Origin: Limnohabitans sp. WS1
GTDB taxonomy: Bacteria; Pseudomonadota; Gammaproteobacteria; Burkholderiales; Burkholderiaceae_C
Length of the DNA: 64,000 nucleotides
NCBI RefSeq assembly: GCF_003063265.1
Contig: NZ_NERU01000019.1
Span: 29,568-93,567 of the forward strand
Reading direction: 5' to 3'
Part shown: piece after piece, positions 52,774-62,217 of the stretch
Layout of the letters: each line of letters begins with the position of its first letter
Position numbering within the stretch: the stretch's first letter is position 1
Made by a program: the position numbers and the translations under genes
The notes under the pieces: model-generated
Seen by the model: the letters and a program-made list of their open reading frames with translations, nothing else
Told to the model about the DNA's origin: nothing
Database searches by the model: none

Positions 52774-55446
52774 TCAACCCGCCAACGCCCTCAAGGCCGC
52801 CTGCGCAATGCTGCTTGCATCCACTGCAAAGAAGCGGCGCAGCGCCGCGCGGGTGTCGCTGCGACCAAAGCCGTCAGTGCCCAGTGTGGTGTAGCGGCGG
52901 CCCTCGGGCACGAAGGCGCGAACGCTCTCGGGCACGGCCCGCACGTAGTCGGTGGCGGCGATCACGGGGCCTTCGGTGGCTGACAACAGGGTTGCCAAAT
53001 GCCCGCTGCATGGGCCACTGACAGCACCTCCACCTGCACCTGCAGAACCAAGACCAACACCCGCCACCTGAGCCCCATCTGCCAGACGCTCCAGCGCCAT
53101 GCCGTCACGCGCCAACTCGCTCCAGCTGGTGATGCTCAGCACCTCCACACCCACGCCTTGCCCGGCCAGTTGCTGCGCGGCTTTGACCACTTCGGTCAAG
53201 ATCGCACCCGAGCCCAGCAAGGTCACGCGCTGGGCCGCATCGCTGGGGCCGTACACGCCAAATCGGTAGCCCCCGCGCAGCACATCGGCCTCGACGCCCG
53301 CAGGCAAGTCGGGCTGGGCGTAGTTCTCGTTCATCAGGGTGACGTAATAAAACACGTCCGCTTGCTGCTCGACCATCTCGCGCATGCCCGCGTCCAGAAT
53401 CACCGCCAGCTCGCCCGCGAAGGCCGGGTCGTAGGCCTTGCAGTTGGGGATGGTGGCCGCCACCAAGTGGCTGCTGCCGTCTTGGTGCTGCAGGCCCTCA
53501 CCGCCCAAGGTGGTGCGGCCCGATGTCGCGCCGAGCAAAAAGCCCCGCGCCCGCTGATCGGCAGCCGCCCAGATGGCATCGCCTACTCTTTGGAAGCCGA
53601 ACATCGAGTAATAGATATAAAAGGGCAGCATGGCCAGGCCGTGCACGCTGTAGCTGGTGGCCGCGGCTGTCCAGCTGGCGATCGCGCCCGCTTCGCTGAT
53701 GCCTTCTTCCAGAATCTGGCCGTCTGTGGCTTCGCGGTAGCTCAGCACCGAGCCGATGTCTTCGGGTGCATAGCGCTGGCCCACGCTGCTGTAAATGCCC
53801 ACCTGTTTGAAGAGGTTGGCCATGCCAAACGTGCGTGCCTCGTCGGCCACGATGGGCACGATGCGCGGGCCCAAGGTGCTGTCTTTGAGCAGGTTGCCCA
53901 GCATGCGCACAAAGGCCATGGTGGTGCTCATCTCTTTGCCGTCGGCCTGCAGCGCAAACTGCCCGTAACTGGCGAGTGCAGGCACAGGCAAGCGGTCACA
54001 CACCGTCTCGCGCTTGGGCAAGCTGCCGCCCAAGCGGGCACGGTGTTCGCGCAGGTAGCGCATCTCGGCGCTGTCGTCGGCGGGTTTGTAGAACGCCAAG
54101 CCCTTGGCTTGCTCATCGCTCAGCGGCAGGTCAAAGCGGTTGCGGTAATCGATCAGGTCTTGCTCGTCGAACTTCTTTTGGCTGTGCGTGGTCATCTTGC
54201 CCTGGCCCGCGCTGCCCATGCCAAAGCCTTTTTTGGTGTGCGCCAGGATCACCGTGGGCTGACCCCGGTGCGCTGCGGCGGCGGCATACGCCGCGTGGAT
54301 TTTCACGATGTCGTGCCCACCGCGCTTGAGCCGGTCAATCTGCTCGTCGGTCATGCCCTGCGCCAGGCGCGCCAGTTCTTCGTTTTGGCCAAAGAAGTTG
54401 TCGCGGTTGAAGCGCCCGTCTTTGGCGGCAAAGGTCTGCATTTGGCCGTCCACCGTGTTGGCAAAAGCGCGCAGCAAAGCGCCCGAGGTGTCGCGGGCCA
54501 GCAGCCCGTCCCAGTCGCTGCCCCAGACCAGTTTGATCACGTTCCAGCCCGCACCCGCAAACAGCTTTTCCAGCTCGTCGATGATGCGGCCATTGCCACG
54601 CACCGGGCCGTCCAGGCGCTGCAAATTGCAGTTGACCACCCACACCAAGTTGTCGAGTTTTTCGCGGGCGGCCAAGGTCAAGGCGCTCATGCTCTCGGGC
54701 TCGTCCATCTCGCCGTCGCCGAAGACGCCCCACACCTTGCGGGCGCTGCAGTCTTGCAGCTGGCGGTGCGTCAGGTAACGCATGAAGCGTGCGTGGTAGA
54801 TCGAGCTGATCGGCCCCAAGCCCATCGAGCCCGTGGGGAACTGCCAAAAGTCAGGCATCAGCCAAGGGTGCGGGTAGCTCGACAAACCGCGTGCACCGCT
54901 GTCCGGTGCGGTGATTTCTTGGCGGTAATGCATCAGGTCCGCCTCAGACAAGCGCCCTTCCAGAAAAGCGCGGGCGTACACGCCGGGGGCGCTGTGCGGC
55001 TGGAAGAACACCAAGTCGCCTTTGTGTTGCTCAGTGCGGGCATGAAAGAAATGGTGAAACCCGGTTTCGAACAAATCGGCCACGCTGGCGTAACTGGCGA
55101 TGTGCCCGCCCAGCTCGCCATAGGCCTGGTTGGCCCGCACCACCATGGCCAGCGCGTTCCAACGCATGATGGCCACCAGCCGCTCTTCGGTGGCCAAGTC
55201 GCCGGGGAACACGGGCTGGTCATCGACCGCGATGGTGTTCATGTAGGGCGTGTTCAGCTCGGGCTGCCAGCCCGTGCGCTGCTGCCGCGCCACGACGGCC
55301 AGCTCGTCCAAAATCTGCCGCGCACGCTCGGGGCCTTGGGTGCCGATCAGGGCCAGCAAAGCCTCGCGCCACTCGGCGGTTTCTTCGGGGTCGATGTCAT
55401 GGGAGGACAGCATCGCGTGCAAATGGGGTTCGAAAGGTGCATTCAT
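52774..55446 (-). CDS. Homodimeric pyruvate dehydrogenase E1-like 2-oxoacid dehydrogenase (AceE/MdeB-like)
   Basis: 890 residues, AceE length, from MNAPFEPHLHAML. The thiamine-diphosphate motif GDGEMDEPESMSALTLA with the following VVNCNLQRLDGPVRG is intact. Near the C-terminus GVGLGSAGAGGGAVSG is a low-complexity stretch not expected in AceE. No E2 or E3 genes adjoin it; instead a divergent Lrp/AsnC regulator does, the arrangement known for MdeB, a 2-oxobutyrate-active AceE relative of methionine catabolism. A specialised 2-oxoacid enzyme is therefore likely, rather than the main PDH. Confidence 0.85.
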   Translation of the reverse strand: MNAPFEPHLHAMLSSHDIDPEETAEWREALLALIGTQGPERARQILDELAVVARQQRTGWQPELNTPYMNTIAVDDQPVFPGDLATEERLVAIMRWNALAMVVRANQAYGELGGHIASYASVADLFETGFHHFFHARTEQHKGDLVFFQPHSAPGVYARAFLEGRLSEADLMHYRQEITAPDSGARGLSSYPHPWLMPDFWQFPTGSMGLGPISSIYHARFMRYLTHRQLQDCSARKVWGVFGDGEMDEPESMSALTLAAREKLDNLVWVVNCNLQRLDGPVRGNGRIIDELEKLFAGAGWNVIKLVWGSDWDGLLARDTSGALLRAFANTVDGQMQTFAAKDGRFNRDNFFGQNEELARLAQGMTDEQIDRLKRGGHDIVKIHAAYAAAAAHRGQPTVILAHTKKGFGMGSAGQGKMTTHSQKKFDEQDLIDYRNRFDLPLSDEQAKGLAFYKPADDSAEMRYLREHRARLGGSLPKRETVCDRLPVPALASYGQFALQADGKEMSTTMAFVRMLGNLLKDSTLGPRIVPIVADEARTFGMANLFKQVGIYSSVGQRYAPEDIGSVLSYREATDGQILEEGISEAGAIASWTAAATSYSVHGLAMLPFYIYYSMFGFQRVGDAIWAAADQRARGFLLGATSGRTTLGGEGLQHQDGSSHLVAATIPNCKAYDPAFAGELAVILDAGMREMVEQQADVFYYVTLMNENYAQPDLPAGVEADVLRGGYRFGVYGPSDAAQRVTLLGSGAILTEVVKAAQQLAGQGVGVEVLSITSWSELARDGMALERLADGAQVAGVGLGSAGAGGGAVSGPCSGHLATLLSATEGPVIAATDYVRAVPESVRAFVPEGRRYTTLGTDGFGRSDTRAALRRFFAVDASSIAQAALRALAG

Positions 55447-55548
55447 GGGCTTGACTGTACCGGGCAGCACGGCGCATGTGCTGCGTATTTGGATGATGTC
55501 AAACCATATTTAAAGCACAATATGCCGAAATAAAAAGGAATTCAGCAC

Positions 55549-56016
55549 ATGATTCTGGACAACGTGGATTTAAAGATACTGGACGAGCTGCAACGCGACG
55601 GTTCGCTGTCTAACGTGACGTTGGCCAAACGCATTGGCCTGTCGCCCTCTCCGTGCCTGGCCCGCGTCAAGGCGCTGGAGTCGGGCGGCGTGATCCAGCG
55701 CTACGTGGCGCTGGCCAGCGCGGCGGCGCTGGGGCTGGGCCTGACGGTGTTCATCTCGATCAGCCTGAAGACCCAAAGCAAAGAAACCCTGGCCGACTTT
55801 GAAGCGCACATCGCGCGGCACGACGAAGTGATGGAGTGCTATTTGATGACCGGCGACAGCGACTATTTGTTGCGCGTGGCCGTGCGCGACATGGCGGCAC
55901 TGGAGCGCTTCATCCTGGAACAGCTCTCACCGATCCCGGGCGTGGAAAAAATCCGCTCTAGCTTTGCGCTCAAGCAGGTGCGCTACAAAACAGCGCTTCC
56001 GCTGGGTTTGGGGTGA
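55549..56016 (+). CDS. Lrp/AsnC-family transcriptional regulator
   Basis: 155 residues. The winged helix (1-60) has LDELQRDGSLSNVTLAKRIG and SPSPCLARVKALE, and the RAM effector domain (65-150) ends EKIRSSFALKQVRY. Divergent from the AceE-like gene across a 102-bp gap, so it probably controls it in response to an amino acid. Confidence 0.93.
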   Translation: MILDNVDLKILDELQRDGSLSNVTLAKRIGLSPSPCLARVKALESGGVIQRYVALASAAALGLGLTVFISISLKTQSKETLADFEAHIARHDEVMECYLMTGDSDYLLRVAVRDMAALERFILEQLSPIPGVEKIRSSFALKQVRYKTALPLGLG

Positions 56017-56029
56017 ATGTGAGGCGCTT

Positions 56030-57253
56030 TCAGCCCTGCGCCTCGGCCTCGGGCCACAAACTTGGAAAATAAAAGCGCAGCGCGTGCTGCGGCACACCCA
56101 GGCGCAGCTTGCCGTGAGGCGAATCGCTTTCCAACAACCCCCTTTTGAGCAAAGCCGACACCTGCGCCGTGGCCAAGCGTTCGCCCAAACCCAGCATGGC
56201 TTTGAAGTCGGCCCGATCCAGCTCGGCCTGCGACGCAAACAAGTAATGCAGCGCCCGCAAAGCCTCGGCGCGCACGCCTTGCTTGACCACGTTTTCCTCG
56301 TAGGCCAAACACGCCGCCATGCGGTCCTTCATGCCATCAAGCGACAGCAAGCCCGACATGAAGTCGACTTGGTCGACGCACACGCTCAGCACGTACTCGA
56401 TCCAGCGCATCAAACCCGACTCGGTCAGATTGCCCCGGCCATCCAGATCGCCTGCCCGGGGTTCATCGGCTGCTGCCAAGTTGGCGTAATACGCCTCGTG
56501 TGTGCGGGCAAAGCCTCGCAACGGCGACCACAAACCGTTGGTCAAGCCCATATGGCCCAACACCAAATGGCTGTGCAGCCGCACCACACGCCCGTTGCCG
56601 TCTGCAAAGGGGTGAATCCAGGCCAGCCGCTGGTGCGCCGCCGCCATGGCCACCAGCTGAAGCTCGCCGCGTCTGACGCCCGAATAGACACTGGTCCAAC
56701 GCGACAAAAACGCAGGCAAAACTGCAGCGGCTGGGGCGGCATGGCGGCCCACGCTCACCTCGCGTTCACGCAGTGCACCGGGCTGCAAGGTTTGCGGGCC
56801 AGCGGGTGATTCAAGCTGGCGATCGGCTTCGGGCAAGCGGGCGAACAAATCCTGGTGGATGTCGCAGACGGTCTGCACCGACCAGACTTGGGCACCGTCC
56901 CACGCAGGCCACAACGCCTCCAATTGCGACTCGGTCGCCATGTGGGCCAGCGCCATGCGTTGGCGGCGGGCCTTGTCGGCGTCTTGGGCGTAATCGTTGC
57001 GCAGGGCTTGCTCGATCTCCAGCGGCAAAGTGTGCTGACCCTCGATCTTGTTGGAGTAATACGAGTTCATGGCCCGCAACGATGAGCGCAGCCCCGGCAG
57101 CGCTCCGCTCGGGCACCAGCCCGACAAACGGTCTGCCTTGCGAATCAGATCATGCGAACGCTCCAGCAGAGGACCCATGCGGTGCTCAGCAGGCAGCAAG
57201 GGCTCCATCTGGGCCGGATGGTCATACAGCTGAAATTTTTGCGACTTTGACAT
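56030..57253 (-). CDS. Fic-domain protein (class II, self-inhibited AMPylator)
   Basis: 407 residues from MSKSQKFQLYDH. The catalytic motif HPFADGNGRVVR (214-225) is complete, so adenylylation of Ser/Thr/Tyr on a target is expected. An inhibitory helix with S67-N-K-I-E71-G precedes the Fic core; the Glu blocks the site in class II proteins. A C-terminal winged helix (about 325-405, ALLKRGLLESDSPHGKLRL) could bind DNA. No partner antitoxin gene adjoins it, consistent with built-in inhibition. A fragment of a second copy lies at 61159-61232. Confidence 0.9.
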   Translation of the reverse strand: MSKSQKFQLYDHPAQMEPLLPAEHRMGPLLERSHDLIRKADRLSGWCPSGALPGLRSSLRAMNSYYSNKIEGQHTLPLEIEQALRNDYAQDADKARRQRMALAHMATESQLEALWPAWDGAQVWSVQTVCDIHQDLFARLPEADRQLESPAGPQTLQPGALREREVSVGRHAAPAAAVLPAFLSRWTSVYSGVRRGELQLVAMAAAHQRLAWIHPFADGNGRVVRLHSHLVLGHMGLTNGLWSPLRGFARTHEAYYANLAAADEPRAGDLDGRGNLTESGLMRWIEYVLSVCVDQVDFMSGLLSLDGMKDRMAACLAYEENVVKQGVRAEALRALHYLFASQAELDRADFKAMLGLGERLATAQVSALLKRGLLESDSPHGKLRLGVPQHALRFYFPSLWPEAEAQG

Positions 57254-57342
57254 AGCAAGCAAGTCTATGTCATGCAAGGATATTCACCAAATCATGCGGC
57301 AATTTTTGCGACTTTGAATGCCACTTAAAAATACGCCCAAGT

Positions 57343-58134
57343 TCAAGCCCGAATCGAAAACCCGCCGTCCACCGCCAGGCATTGGCCGGTGATGTACTCG
57401 GCTTCGTCGGACGCCAAAAACGCGGCGGCCTTGGCAATGTCCCAGCCTGTGCCCATGCGGCCGGTGGGGCACATGGCATTGCGCTTTTCCACCATCTCTT
57501 CGTGCGAGGCGTACTGGCCTGCAATGGCTTTGTAGATGTGGGGCGTGTCCATCATGCCGGGCATGATGGCGTTGACCCGAATGCCTTTGCGTGCGTATTC
57601 GAGCGCCATCGACGCAGTCAGGTGGTTCACCGCCGCCTTGCTGGCGTAATAAGCGGGATAGGGGTAACCGGTGTAGCGGATCGCGGCCAGCGATGAGATG
57701 TTGACAATCGCGCCCTTGCCTTGCCGCACCATGACGGGCAAGACCGCCTGGCAGGTCAGAAAGACACTCTTGAGGTTCACATCCATCGCGTGGTCCCACT
57801 CCCCCTCATTCAGGGTTTCCATGGTGCCCATGGCCGGCAAACCCACGTTGTTGTGCAACACGTCAATGCGCCCGAAATGCGCCACGATCTCGGCCATGAC
57901 GGCGTTCACCTCATCGCGCTTTGTCACATCGCAGCGCCAGGCCACCGCCGTGCCGCCTTCTGCGCGGATCAAGTCCACCGTGGCCTGCGCAGCGTCCAGC
58001 TCAATGTCGATGGCCGCAATCGTTGCACCGTCACGCGCGTATTGCACCGCCGCCGCCTTGCCATTGCCCCAACCGGGCCCCACCGAGCCAGCACCACACA
58101 CCACAGCCACACGGCCATCAAATCGTCGAGTCAT
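57343..58134 (-). CDS. Short-chain dehydrogenase/reductase
   Basis: 263 residues from MTRRFDGRVAVVCGAGS. The NAD(P) motif GAGSVGPGWGNG is a variant of TGxxxGIG with an insertion. The active site shows NISSLAAIRYTGYPYPAYYA with YxxxK completed by SK. DIELD after strand 2 suggests NAD preference. It lies 41 bp downstream of a TRAP transporter, so it probably acts on the imported acid or its product. Confidence 0.88.
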   Translation of the reverse strand: MTRRFDGRVAVVCGAGSVGPGWGNGKAAAVQYARDGATIAAIDIELDAAQATVDLIRAEGGTAVAWRCDVTKRDEVNAVMAEIVAHFGRIDVLHNNVGLPAMGTMETLNEGEWDHAMDVNLKSVFLTCQAVLPVMVRQGKGAIVNISSLAAIRYTGYPYPAYYASKAAVNHLTASMALEYARKGIRVNAIMPGMMDTPHIYKAIAGQYASHEEMVEKRNAMCPTGRMGTGWDIAKAAAFLASDEAEYITGQCLAVDGGFSIRA

Positions 58135-58175
58135 GTTCAACCGCCTTGGAAAATAAACCGCCAGCGAGGCTTTCT

Positions 58176-59462
58176 CTAGCGCCCACCGATCACCGAGGGC
58201 AGCCACAGGGACACCGCAGGCACAAAGGTGATCAAGAGCACCACCCCGATGGCAGCAGCAAGGAATGGCAGCACTTCCCGATTGACCTCGTCCGAACGCG
58301 CCCCCGCAATCAGCGAGCCAATGGACAGACTGATGGCCACCGGCGGCGTGATCAAGCCAATCAGCAAATTGATGCCCACGATCATCGAAAAATGGTACGG
58401 GTCAATGCCGAATTTGGCCGCCACCGGGTACAGCACCGGGCACAGCAGCACCAAAGAAGGTCCGTTTTCCATGAAGGTGCCCACCAACAGCAGCAGCACA
58501 TTGACCAGCAACAGGAACACGATGGGGCTGCCGATGGAGCCCAGCATCCATTCGGCAATGCGCTGAGGCGCTTGCTCGTAAGCCAAGAACCAGGACACCA
58601 CTTGGGCACCGCCCAAAATGATCATGATCACCGCCGTGCCACGTGCCGAGCTCACCAGCGCCAGCCAAATCTTGCGCCAATTCAGTTCGCGGTGAATGAA
58701 AAGGCCCACCATCAACGCGTACACCACCGCCACCGCCGACGACTCGGTCACGTTGAAAATGCCTGTGCGGATGCCCACGATCAAAAAGACAGGCATCGCC
58801 AACGCCCAAAAGGCCAGCTTGAATTCACGGAAGATCCCGGGCAAGTTCACCGCCTCGGCCGCAGGGTAGCCACGGCGTCGGCTGATCACCACCGCCACCA
58901 ACATGATCGCGCTGGCATACAGCACGCCCGGAATCACCGCCGCCATAAAGAGCTTGAGCGGCGACAAATTGGTCAGCACGCTGATCATCAAAAACGTGAT
59001 CGATGGCGGAATGATCGGCCCCACCACGTTGGCCGCCGCCGTCAACGCGGCAGAAAAGCCCCGCCCATAACCGGCCTTGATCATGGCCGGAATCAGCACC
59101 TTGCCCAGCGCCGAGGTGTCGGCAATGGCCGAGCCCGAAATGCCCGACATCAAGGTGGCCGACGCTACGTTGGTCATGGCCAGCCCGCCCCGAAAACGGC
59201 CAAACACCGCATTGCAAAAACCCAGCAGCCTGTCCGTCATGCCGCCTTGCGACATGAGCTCCCCAGCCAGCAAAAACAGCGGAATGGCCAACAGCAAAAA
59301 GCTGTCCAGCCCCTGATACACCTGTTGGGGCACGATCATCAGATCAATGTCACCGACAAACACCACCGCGATCGTTGCCGACAGCACCAGCGCAAACGCG
59401 ACTGGCACCGCCAAAAGCAACAGCACTGTCAAGGACAGCAACAGCACACCAAGCATCGTCAT
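58176..59462 (-). CDS. dctM: TRAP transporter large permease DctM
   Basis: 428 residues, about twelve membrane helices, from MTMLGVLLLSLTVLLLL. MSGISGSAIADTSALG is the signature of the DctM family and ENGPSLVLLCPVLYPVA is conserved near helix 11. Sodium-coupled uptake subunit, starting 7 bp after dctQ. Confidence 0.93.
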   Translation of the reverse strand: MTMLGVLLLSLTVLLLLAVPVAFALVLSATIAVVFVGDIDLMIVPQQVYQGLDSFLLLAIPLFLLAGELMSQGGMTDRLLGFCNAVFGRFRGGLAMTNVASATLMSGISGSAIADTSALGKVLIPAMIKAGYGRGFSAALTAAANVVGPIIPPSITFLMISVLTNLSPLKLFMAAVIPGVLYASAIMLVAVVISRRRGYPAAEAVNLPGIFREFKLAFWALAMPVFLIVGIRTGIFNVTESSAVAVVYALMVGLFIHRELNWRKIWLALVSSARGTAVIMIILGGAQVVSWFLAYEQAPQRIAEWMLGSIGSPIVFLLLVNVLLLLVGTFMENGPSLVLLCPVLYPVAAKFGIDPYHFSMIVGINLLIGLITPPVAISLSIGSLIAGARSDEVNREVLPFLAAAIGVVLLITFVPAVSLWLPSVIGGR

Positions 59463-59469
59463 CTGGGCA

Positions 59470-60003
59470 TCACTCCACCGGCAAGATCGAATCGACAGCG
59501 GGCGTTTGACCACCCAGCCGCGCGAGCGCCAAAACCAGCGCCAACAACACCGCACCCACGGCCATGGCGGAATACGGGATCGCCATGGGGATCTCCATCG
59601 CCGCAGACTCTTGATCGGCATTGAGCATGGCAAACCGCACGCCCGCCCAGCCCAACACACCTGCGGTGGCCATCACCACCACGTCACGCAAGGCGAGCAA
59701 CACCCCCCTCACGCGCGGCGGCACCGCGTTGACCAGCGCCCCCACCGCCACATGGCCACCGGTGCGCAGACAGGCACCTGTGCCCAGCATGGCGATCCAG
59801 GCGACCAACATGCGCGAGATCTCCTCCGTCCAGGCGGGTGCGCGGCCGATCACGTAGCGACCAAACACTTGGTAGAACAAGATCAACGCGACCGCCAGCA
59901 GCATCAGGCCCAAGATCACGTCAAGCGTGCGCTCGATGCGCATCGCCCAAGCGATTGCGGCATTGGGCGGCCGCCCCCCAACGGCCTCACCGACTGACTG
60001 CAT
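59470..60003 (-). CDS. dctQ: TRAP transporter small permease DctQ
   Basis: 177 residues, four membrane helices. FYQVFGRYVIGRAPAWTEEI is the typical DctQ motif, with the Tyr/Arg and Trp-Thr-Glu-Glu residues. Its start overlaps the dctP stop by one base, so dctP-dctQ-dctM are one operon. Confidence 0.92.
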   Translation of the reverse strand: MQSVGEAVGGRPPNAAIAWAMRIERTLDVILGLMLLAVALILFYQVFGRYVIGRAPAWTEEISRMLVAWIAMLGTGACLRTGGHVAVGALVNAVPPRVRGVLLALRDVVVMATAGVLGWAGVRFAMLNADQESAAMEIPMAIPYSAMAVGAVLLALVLALARLGGQTPAVDSILPVE

Positions 60004-60992
60004 TACTTGACTGCCGCAAACTTGGCAGCCCAAGGGGCCAGGTCAGGGAACTCCTTGGCAATGCCACCGAGTCGGCTGCGGATCGCATCGCGGTCAATGT
60101 CATTGAACTGCATGCCCGCCTTGGAGAGCTTGTCGCGCAAGCCACTTTCCATCTTGGCCATCTTGTCGCTGGCCTCCAGCATCACCTTGTCGCCCTCTTC
60201 CTTGAGCAGGGTCTGCACATCGGCGGGCAAGCGCTTGAAGCGGGCATCCGAATAGATCCAGGTCATCGCGCCAATGATGTGCCGGGTGTCAATCGCGTAT
60301 TTCTGGACTTCGTTGAACTTGAAGTTGTCAATGAACTCCAAGGGATTCTCTTGGCCATCGACCACGCCCTGCTGCATCGAAGTGAACAGCTCGGCCGCGC
60401 CCATGGGGACAGGGCTCGCACCCAGCATGTCCCAAGTCATGCGGTACATCTTCAGGGGCGGCACGCGCAGCTTCAGGCCCTTGATGTCGTTGACGTTCTT
60501 GACCGGCTTGTTGGAAGTCAACCAACGTGCGCCGCGATAACCCGCGCCGATGATTCGGAACGAGCTCTTCTTGGCCACCTCTTCAATGAACTCGGCACCC
60601 ACCGGGCCAAAGTAGACCTTTTTGAAGTGATCCAAGTCGCGGATCAAATAAGGATAAGCCTCCAAACCGGGCAGTGGGTTGTAGCGGTCCAGTGTGCCGA
60701 TGGACTGCAGCACGATGTCGTTGGTGCCGATCTTCAGGCCCTCGATGGAAGCGGGCCAATCGCCGGTCGAGCCACTGGCCGCGATCTGGATTTTCACCTT
60801 GCCACCCGAGCGTGTCTCGACCGCTTTGGCGTAAGCCTCTGCGGTCTCAAACCAGATGTTTCCAGGGTTGTAGACGTGTGCCATTTTGAGCACGATGGGT
60901 GCCTGCGCCCAAGCCGGGGCAACAGAAAGGCCCGCCACCATGGCTGTCGCACCAATGGCCTTGAGCAATGCACGTTTGTTCGTCTTCAACAT
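60003..60992 (-). CDS. dctP: TRAP transporter substrate-binding protein DctP
   Basis: 329 residues with a signal peptide ending near AWA (27-29). The segment GYRGARWLTSNKPVKNVND carries the conserved Arg that binds a carboxylate and the Asn/Pro region, followed by GLKLRVPPLKMY. It should bind an organic acid in the periplasm; the ligand is not predictable. First gene of the operon that ends with the SDR. Confidence 0.93.
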   Translation of the reverse strand: MLKTNKRALLKAIGATAMVAGLSVAPAWAQAPIVLKMAHVYNPGNIWFETAEAYAKAVETRSGGKVKIQIAASGSTGDWPASIEGLKIGTNDIVLQSIGTLDRYNPLPGLEAYPYLIRDLDHFKKVYFGPVGAEFIEEVAKKSSFRIIGAGYRGARWLTSNKPVKNVNDIKGLKLRVPPLKMYRMTWDMLGASPVPMGAAELFTSMQQGVVDGQENPLEFIDNFKFNEVQKYAIDTRHIIGAMTWIYSDARFKRLPADVQTLLKEEGDKVMLEASDKMAKMESGLRDKLSKAGMQFNDIDRDAIRSRLGGIAKEFPDLAPWAAKFAAVK

Positions 60993-61158
60993 CTTGAGAG
61001 TCTCCTGAATGGGTTGAATGAATTCGTGGCAGCCACTGTGTTGTTGTTGCTGCTCGAATCAGTATGTCACCCGATACCCACATGCATAAAAGGGAAAACC
61101 CTGACAGTTAAGCCCAGAACGACGGTCACAGTCGCCTGGAGCACAGGCCACCCCACCA

Positions 61159-61232
61159 CTGCGCCGTGGACAAGCGTTCGCCTCAACCCCGCGTGGCTTT
61201 GAAGTCGGCGCGCTCCAGCTCAGCCTGCGACG
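61159..61232 (-). pseudogene. Fragment of a second fic gene
   Basis: 74 bp aligned without gaps to 56162-56235 of the intact fic gene with about 8 mismatches. The translation reads ASQAELERADFKATRG then stop, against ASQAELDRADFKAMLG in the complete protein. It is on the same strand and abuts the end of the exonuclease gene. The 166 bp between it and the dctP start show no other feature. Confidence 0.7.
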
Positions 61233-61235
61233 CCA

Positions 61236-61847
61236 TCAACCCTGCGCCCGCTGCTTCAAATACGGCCCCACCTGATGGCGGCTGATGCGCTGCAGCCCCA
61301 TCAGCAAAGCGTGGTCGGTTTGGGGGCAGCCGTAGCGGGTTTTCAGGTCCTGCTGCATCTGGGCCAGCAAATGCGCGGCCATTTCGGCATCGGCCAGCGC
61401 CCGGTGGGCGCGGCCTGAAGAAGGCAAATGGTGCATCGCGGCCAGCGTGCCCAGCTTGTGGTTGGGCGCATGCGGGTACAGGCGGCGCGACAACAGCACG
61501 GTGCAAGCAAAAGGGTGCGAGCCATCTTGTCCACAACGCGCCAGCTCGGCCTGCCAAAACTTTTTGTCAAACGCCGCGTTGTGCGCCACCATGGGCCGCC
61601 CGCCCACAAAGCGAGCCGCCTCGCACATCACCTGCTCGGCCGGGGGCGCGGCCTGCACCATCTCGTTGGTGATGCCCGTGAGCTGGGTGATGAAACTGTT
61701 CACCCGCACCCCGGCATTCATCAGGCTTTGGTAGCGGTCCACCACTTGGCCGTTTTCCAGCAAGACAATCGCCACCTCGGTGGCGCGGTCACCCATGTTG
61801 GGAGAAATCCCGGTGGTCTCAAAGTCGATGACGGCGATGGTGCTCAC
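61236..61847 (-). CDS. DEDDh-family 3'-5' exonuclease (DnaQ-like)
   Basis: 203 residues starting at GTG 61847, after AGGACAG; no ATG fits. Asp8 and Glu10 in AVIDFETTG are the first metal ligands, HNAAFDKKFW the second, and HRALADAEM supplies His and Asp of the fifth. Resembles stand-alone DnaQ/PolC-type exonucleases used in repair or RNA trimming. A C-terminal tail of about 40 residues follows the fold. Confidence 0.88.
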   Translation of the reverse strand: MSTIAVIDFETTGISPNMGDRATEVAIVLLENGQVVDRYQSLMNAGVRVNSFITQLTGITNEMVQAAPPAEQVMCEAARFVGGRPMVAHNAAFDKKFWQAELARCGQDGSHPFACTVLLSRRLYPHAPNHKLGTLAAMHHLPSSGRAHRALADAEMAAHLLAQMQQDLKTRYGCPQTDHALLMGLQRISRHQVGPYLKQRAQG

Positions 61848-61911
61848 GTGGCTCTGTCCTGGTGAAATGGGGAATTCATTATCAATGCCCGTCCATCCAA
61901 GCCCGTGAAAT

Positions 61912-62150
61912 GGGCGTATGTGCGGGCGAGGTTTGGACAATTGACAGCTCTTGTGGGAGCCCCGCCCCCGGGGCGATGGGTGGTGGTCTGCGGGAGTGAT
62001 CGCGACGGGGGCGTCGCTCCTACAAGGGGTGGGCGTATGTGCGGGCGAGGTTTGGACAATTGACGGTTCTTGTGGGAGCCCCGCCCCCGGGGCGATGGAT
62101 GGTGGTCTGCGGGGGGTGATCGCGACGGGGGCGGCGCTCCTACAAAACTC
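61912..62150. repeat. Two family A REP units in a 119-bp tandem duplication
   Basis: Units 61912-62030 and 62031-62150 share not only the REP hairpin (tgtgggagccccgcccccgg ... ctcctaca) but also the 35 bp before it, beginning gggcgtatgtgcgggcgagg. The whole segment has therefore been duplicated. It lies in the divergent gap (61848-62217) before the reductase gene; there is no gene in it. Confidence 0.88.
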
Positions 62151-62217
62151 AAGAGATGGCATACACAGGCAAAATCAGCTTTTGCCTTTTACTCTGCCCC
62201 CTTCAGGACAAGCACAC

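Noticed and set aside
56030..57253. Fic plus a separate antitoxin gene
   Set aside because: No small antitoxin gene adjoins it and the inhibitory S-x-x-x-E-G motif is within the same protein.
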